DNA of 12,001 nt from Acanthamoeba lenticulata. Lineage: Eukaryota; Discosea; Longamoebia; Acanthamoebidae. Below, piece after piece: positions 8,263 through 12,001 of this stretch. The DNA lies in NCBI GenBank assembly GCA_002179805.1, contig NAVB01005397.1, forward strand, positions 1-12,001. Reading direction: 5' to 3'. A model generated the notes under the pieces. It had not been told where the DNA came from, searched no databases, and was given only the letters and a program-made list of their open reading frames with translations. Both the position numbers and the translations under genes were made by a program. Each line of letters starts with the position of its first letter. Position 1 is the stretch's first letter.

Positions 8263-10037
8263 ATGGAGGGTACGCCACGGCGAATCGCCAAACGAAAGCG
8301 AAAGGATCCTGCGCAGGAAGAACAGCCCACGTTGGCTGCGCATGAGGCTGTTTCTGAAACCTCTTCTACAACAACGGTCGCAAACTCAGCGCCTGCCACA
8401 GAGGAACCAACCGCTGCCACCCCGCTTAAGACGCGACGGGTGGCCAAGCGCAGAAGAGTTGTCGTGGAGGAGACCGCCCCACCATCAAATGATCAGTCAA
8501 CATCTCGAACAGAGGAAATGCAGATTGAAAATGGCGCTTCGTCTGCTACAGAGGATAAAGAGAAGGCCAAGGTACAACGTTAGCAAGCGCTCACCACATT
8601 GTCGTCAACCCAAGCTTTACTCAAGAGATGCATGTTGTAGTCGCACGAAGAAACCGGGGTGTGGTGGACGGAGGCAATGCAACTTGAGGAGCGATTTGCA
8701 GGGCTAGACATGACCCTCATATGCAACCGCAAGGGCCCAACCATCTTCCCCGCGGCGCAGCAGGGCGTGCAAACCCTTGCCCAACGGTACGCCCTTGCCT
8801 TCCCGCCCAGATCACGTCGTTCAACAACCGTTAACTCTTCACGTCTTCATCGATGGCAGATCGTTCACACTCTCCCACTTAGCCCAGATTCTGACGAGTA
8901 CGTGAATCCCGTATTATTAGCTTCCCACTTGATGCCTCCTCACGTTCCGCCTCTGTCTGCCGTATTTAGTCTTTCCCGAGGCCTACCCGCTGGGCGTGCG
9001 CAAGACACATCCCCGAGAGAAAACTCTCCACCCGTCGTGCGGGCCCTATGTGCTCACCATTGCCCTACCTGCGGGCGCTGACCCAGTCCAGCGCAGAACT
9101 GCGTACGCGCACTCCTCTCCGCACTTACTAAATGCCTCCCGACGCAGCAGCAGCGGTCCTAAACCGTGAGGGCGGTCCTGCGTACAGGTTCCACGAGCGC
9201 CTGGCGGCCTACAAGCGACAGTCTGGCGCTACGTCGGCGTCGGCTTTCGAGGTTCCGCTCGCACCCCTGCCAGAGGTCCCTACCACGGCGTCCATCGTAC
9301 AGGCTCGCTCAGCCAAGCTGGGCCCCATCGTCGTCGACAGCACTGCTCGACCTGCCAGCGAGGGTGAACAGCCGGCGCCGCACAGTGGCGGCCTCGCCTC
9401 CAAGGCCGGGCGTGGGCCGTTCGACCGGACGAAGGAGGGTCGTGAGCAGCGCTACGCTGAAGTGCTGCGGCGGGTCAAGGAGCGCGAGGCCCGGCTGGCG
9501 GCCGCCGGCAGCCCTGAGCACCAGCGCGAGATCTCTCTCCTCAAGTCGCTCCCGCAGCTCAGCCTTGTGTTGCGCTCGTACCGTTGCCCCTCCTCCTTAG
9601 CCCCCCTTGCCTTCCCGTCATTATGGCTTTGGGCTTTGCCAACACAACAACACAACACACACGACACAGGCTGTTTGTGGTGAAGAAGTTCAAGCCGGTC
9701 CTGCTGGACGAGGCCCTGGCCCAGCTCTGTTCTTCCTTCCGGGACGCCTTTGGCCTCACGCTCGATCGCCGTACGCCATCCTCTGTGCACCGCATACAAC
9801 TCACCTACCATTTGCACTCATGCTTGTGTTGTGTCTGCGCGCGCAGAGGACGTGGAGCGACGGCTGAAGCTGCTGGCCGAGATGCTGCCGGACCTGGTGC
9901 AGACAAAGCCGGGCGCTGACGGGGCCATCTTCCTAGTCCTCCCGCACGGACCCATCCCAGGCGATCGCCTCCAGGCCGTCGTCGACGCCCGCGAGATGCA
10001 GCTCAACGCCTCGCAGCAGCAGTTGAAGGCTTCATGA
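8263..10037 (+). CDS. CDT1: DNA replication licensing factor Cdt1, 7 exons, 435 aa
   Basis: Cdt1 brings the MCM2-7 helicase to ORC/Cdc6 on origins in G1. Exons: 8263-8571, 8641-8786, 8860-8897, 8970-9102, 9188-9577, 9670-9770, 9847-10037; every junction keeps the frame. The N-terminal 100 residues are disordered, with two NLS-like clusters (AKRKRK at 9-14, KTRRVAKRRRV at 56-66). Each lies by a full CDK consensus: TPRR at 4-7 and TPLK at 53-56. The central conserved fold reads MQLEERFAGLDMTL, GVQTLAQR, SFTLSHLAQILTIFPEAY and YVLTIALP, then QRRTAFHERL. The C-terminal MCM-binding winged helix covers RYAEVLRRVKEREARL, SLPQLSLVLRS, DEALAQLCSSF and RRLKLLAEMLPDLV. The 9103-9187 intron was chosen because it restores the family's QRRxxFxxxL; a GC donor at 9075 is the alternative. 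It is shorter than human CDT1 (546 aa), and no N-terminal PIP box is seen. Confidence 0.9.
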
Positions 10038-10075
10038 GTATGATCAGCTGCACGTCTTGTTGATGTATGAACCTA

Positions 10076-10666
10076 CTACAGCTCTTCGCGCTCTGCGCGG
10101 CCACCACCAGAAGCTACGTTGGCCACGAGTTCCTGCATCACGCGCACCAGCGGCCTGGCGGTCTGGTAGAAGTATTTGTACAGCGGGTCCTGGTCGGCTG
10201 GTGCGTACTTGTTGGTGAGCTCTGGGTGGAGCTGACCGTCTGGCCCGATGAAGAACACGCTCGGCAAGTAAGGGGCGAGCTGGCCACGAGAGAAGAAGGA
10301 ATCAATGACTTTGCAAGCATCTGCAAGAAGGGCGGGTGTGGTTGGGCGCACCTGGTTGAGCTGTAGTCGCATATCAAGGGGCAGCTGGTCTTCAGCCAGT
10401 TGGGCCATGATAAAGTGTGAGGCTGCCAGTTGAATGGCCTCTTTTGAGTGCTCTAATCGTTGCAGCAACTCTCGAGTCCAACGGGTATCGTCCTTCACGA
10501 CAAGTACGACCCATCGCGAGGGCCTGTGCCACCGCGCCTGGTCGATTGCTGCCTCATACGATTCCACCCACTCGATTGAGGCAACATCACCTCGAGTGCT
10601 CTGTGCACTTCCCCCTTGGTGAATTAAGCAAACTAAAAGCAAAATCGCGATTCCAACCGCGTCCAT
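10076..10666 (-). CDS. TXNDC12/AGR-type ER thioredoxin-fold protein lacking CxxC, 2 exons, 172 aa
   Basis: Family members are ER-lumen thioredoxin-fold proteins that form or check disulfides. Exon 1 is 10666-10352 and exon 2 is 10279-10076. The 72-base intron (10351-10280) starts GTGCGC and ends CCAG; it is a multiple of three and has no stop, so the frame also reads straight through. Splicing is preferred because it brings DMRLQLNQ next to LAPYLPSVFF, matching the family spacing and giving 172 residues, about the length of human TXNDC12. Residues 1-21 form a signal peptide (hydrophobic AILLLVCLI, likely cut after GSA). The strand VVLVV is followed by KDDTRWTREL where TXNDC12 has its WCxxC, so both catalytic Cys are missing. 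The cis-Pro loop YLPSVFFIGPDG and the downstream HPEL and YKYFY are kept. The C-terminus EREEL resembles a KDEL-type ER retention signal. It converges on CDT1 with 38 bases between stops. Confidence 0.82.
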   Translation of the reverse strand: MDAVGIAILLLVCLIHQGGSAQSTRGDVASIEWVESYEAAIDQARWHRPSRWVVLVVKDDTRWTRELLQRLEHSKEAIQLAASHFIMAQLAEDQLPLDMRLQLNQVRPTTPALLADACKVIDSFFSRGQLAPYLPSVFFIGPDGQLHPELTNKYAPADQDPLYKYFYQTARPLVRVMQELVANVASGGGRAEREEL

Positions 10667-10681
10667 CTTTTGATTCGTGCC

Positions 10682-10693
10682 TTGGCGCCAAAA
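10682..10693. promoter_or_regulatory. Palindromic E2F-like element TTGGCGCCAAAA
   Basis: TTGGCGCCAA is a perfect palindrome extended by AA, 15 bases upstream of the TXNDC12-like start codon. It resembles the E2F/DP consensus TTTSGCGC on both strands. Function is inferred from motif likeness only, and it lies close enough to the ATG to be in the 5' UTR. Confidence 0.35.
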
Positions 10694-11311
10694 TGTAATT
10701 AATAGCCTTCGTGCTTGAGATTTTGCGGTATTTACATTTCTGGCGACAAGCGGACATCGCGAAAGGTAAAAAGCCCTTCTGCTCGCTTTCTTGTCTTGCT
10801 ATCGTCTTCTCCTCCGGAACGCTCTACGCCTCACCCACCTCAGGTATACCCTAACCTTTTTTTTGTTACGGCAGTGCTGAGGATTAGATTGGTTTTAAAC
10901 CATTTTCATGATCTCTATGAGTGCTTGTGGAATCTCGTAATGAAGCTCTGGCGATTGTCTGTTCTCTTCATTCTATAGTCTCAGGTTGGATTTACTCACT
11001 TCGCTTTCTTCACTGTGCAGGTTCGCGTGTTGCGAAATCCTGGTTAAGCCCCGATCGCCCTACGAATCATCTCAAGGTACTGCCTCAGTGTCAGCTATGC
11101 TGCCCCCACTTCCCTTCCCAACGATTAAAACAACCTTTCGCTTGAGGCGGATGAAAGCAACGAAATCTTACCTACTTTACATGAGGGCCCTGTGAGATAA
11201 TCACTTCCTCTTTCTAGCCCTCATCTGGCAACTTACATTTTTCTTCTTCGCAGGTACGGTTGTTGTGTAGTGTTCTTAGCCTCGTTTGTCAGCTTGCCAT
11301 GCTATCAATAA
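10694..11311. other. Spacer between divergent genes, with unpaired splice-like signals
   Basis: No gene is assigned. The stretch is T-rich and contains several CAG|GT-like junctions: CCTCAG-GTATAC near 10845, GTGCAG-GTTCGC near 11021, CTCAAG-GTACTG near 11075 and TCGCAG-GTACGG near 11253. Open plus-strand pieces (about 10715-10978 and 10986-11195) show no known motif. The likeliest contents are the TXNDC12-like promoter on the left and the oxidoreductase promoter, with perhaps spliced non-coding 5' exons, on the right. Confidence 0.35.
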
Positions 11312-11350
11312 ATGCATTTCACTCATTCCGGCTGTGCACAAATTCTTAGT

Positions 11351-12001
11351 ATGAGCTCTTACTGGCTTGGTACCACACTGGACGACCTTCGCCAAGAGGA
11401 GGCCCAGCATCATCACACCGCCGCGCTGCCCACCCATGCCAACGTGGTCATCATCGGTGTGCGGCCTCCTCCTTCATCGCAAAATCAATTGTGGAAAACA
11501 GTCCAACTCCGGAGATGGTAGATGTAACTGTTCCGACGCCAATTAGGCGGCGGATTCACCGGCCTCGCGACCGCCTACTGGCTGCGTCGCTGCGGCGTGC
11601 GCGACGTTCTCATCCTTGAGCAGCGGGATGGTCTTGCCCACGGTTCGTTGTGGCCACTCCCCGGCAATGGTCTGTGCGTCGCCGCGGCTGACACTGGCCG
11701 TGGGCCGCCGGTTCAGGGGCCACTGGGCGCAACGGCGGCCACTGCTGGCCGTCCCTCTCGCCCTTCTCCGAGACCAAGCTCGCGCTCTACGGCTGTGAGG
11801 AAGAGGCCCGCGTGTGGGACTTTAAGAAGCGCAACTTTGCGCTTCTCCGTGAGTTCATCTCCGCGCACGACGTCTCGTGCGACTTTACGAGCCATGGCTG
11901 CGTACGCCACCGCCACAACCACTCAACGTTCCACCGTGGGTGCTCGTTGATGTTCACAAGCCCTTGATGGCCTCCTCTTTCCAGCTCGAGCTGGCTCGCA
12001 A
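11351..12001 (+). CDS. FAD-dependent oxidoreductase, DAO superfamily (5' part, runs off the window)
   Basis: DAO-type flavoenzymes oxidise amines or amino acids with FAD. Exons are 11351-11456, 11547-11642, 11717-11901 and 11985 onward; introns are 11457-11546, 11643-11716 and 11902-11984, with donors GTGTGC, GTTCGT and GTACGC. The first junction builds the ADP-binding Rossmann motif NVVIIGGGFTGLATAYWL, with the closing acidic strand DVLILEQ. The next junction gives HGATGRNGGH, the conserved DAO motif after the first helix-strand unit. The last exon begins LELAR. The start at 11351 is preferred because its codons carry G/C third positions; an in-frame ATG at 11312 would add 13 residues with AT-rich codons. 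There is no signal peptide. The N-terminal leader is about 30 residues and includes a His triplet. The substrate cannot be inferred because the catalytic domain is missing here. Confidence 0.87.

Noticed and set aside
9075..9147. A third GC-AG intron, in CDT1
   Set aside because: A normal GTACGC donor at 9103 with the CAG at 9187 keeps the frame and restores the conserved QRRxxFxxxL, so no unusual donor is needed.

Overview
This window looks like nuclear DNA of a free-living amoebozoan, most likely Acanthamoeba or a close relative. Genes are dense and rich in spliceosomal introns of about 60-115 bases. Exons are GC-rich with G or C at most third codon positions, while several introns and spacers are AT-rich. 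Donors mostly begin GTACG, GTGCG or GTTCG. A hisactophilin-like gene, a family best known from Dictyostelium, points the same way. No bacterial operon, CRISPR array or obvious transposon was seen. Exon borders were assigned by hand from splice signals, reading-frame continuity and remembered family conservation; no transcript or database was available.

Left to right: the 3' end of an unrecognised gene with an acidic tail (+, 32-405); an 18-exon ATP-dependent DNA ligase I (+, 530-4284); a His-rich beta-trefoil protein of the hisactophilin type (-, 4320-4977); a spacer holding a candidate Pol III small RNA with a tRNA-like closing fold (+, 5355-5529); a stretch with only weak coding signals (5530-5957); a complete importin alpha (-, 6135-7909); a shared divergent promoter (7910-8262); a seven-exon Cdt1 replication-licensing factor (+, 8263-10037); an ER thioredoxin-fold protein of the TXNDC12/AGR type that lacks the CxxC active site (-, 10076-10666); a spacer of about 640 bases; and the start of a FAD-dependent (DAO-type) oxidoreductase that runs off the right edge (+, 11351-12001).

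Two genes act in chromosome replication: Cdt1 loads the MCM helicase and ligase I seals Okazaki fragments. Importin alpha, which carries such proteins into the nucleus, is divergent from CDT1 across 353 bases. Two convergent pairs (ligase/hisactophilin and CDT1/TXNDC12-like) leave only 35 and 38 bases between stop codons, so their transcripts probably overlap.

The points most worth checking are: two open reading frames through the first two ligase exons, selectable by acceptors 7 bases apart, giving either a Lys-rich or an Arg-rich N-terminus; two GC-AG introns in the same gene; the candidate structured RNA at 5355-5529; and the TXNDC12-like protein without its redox cysteines.
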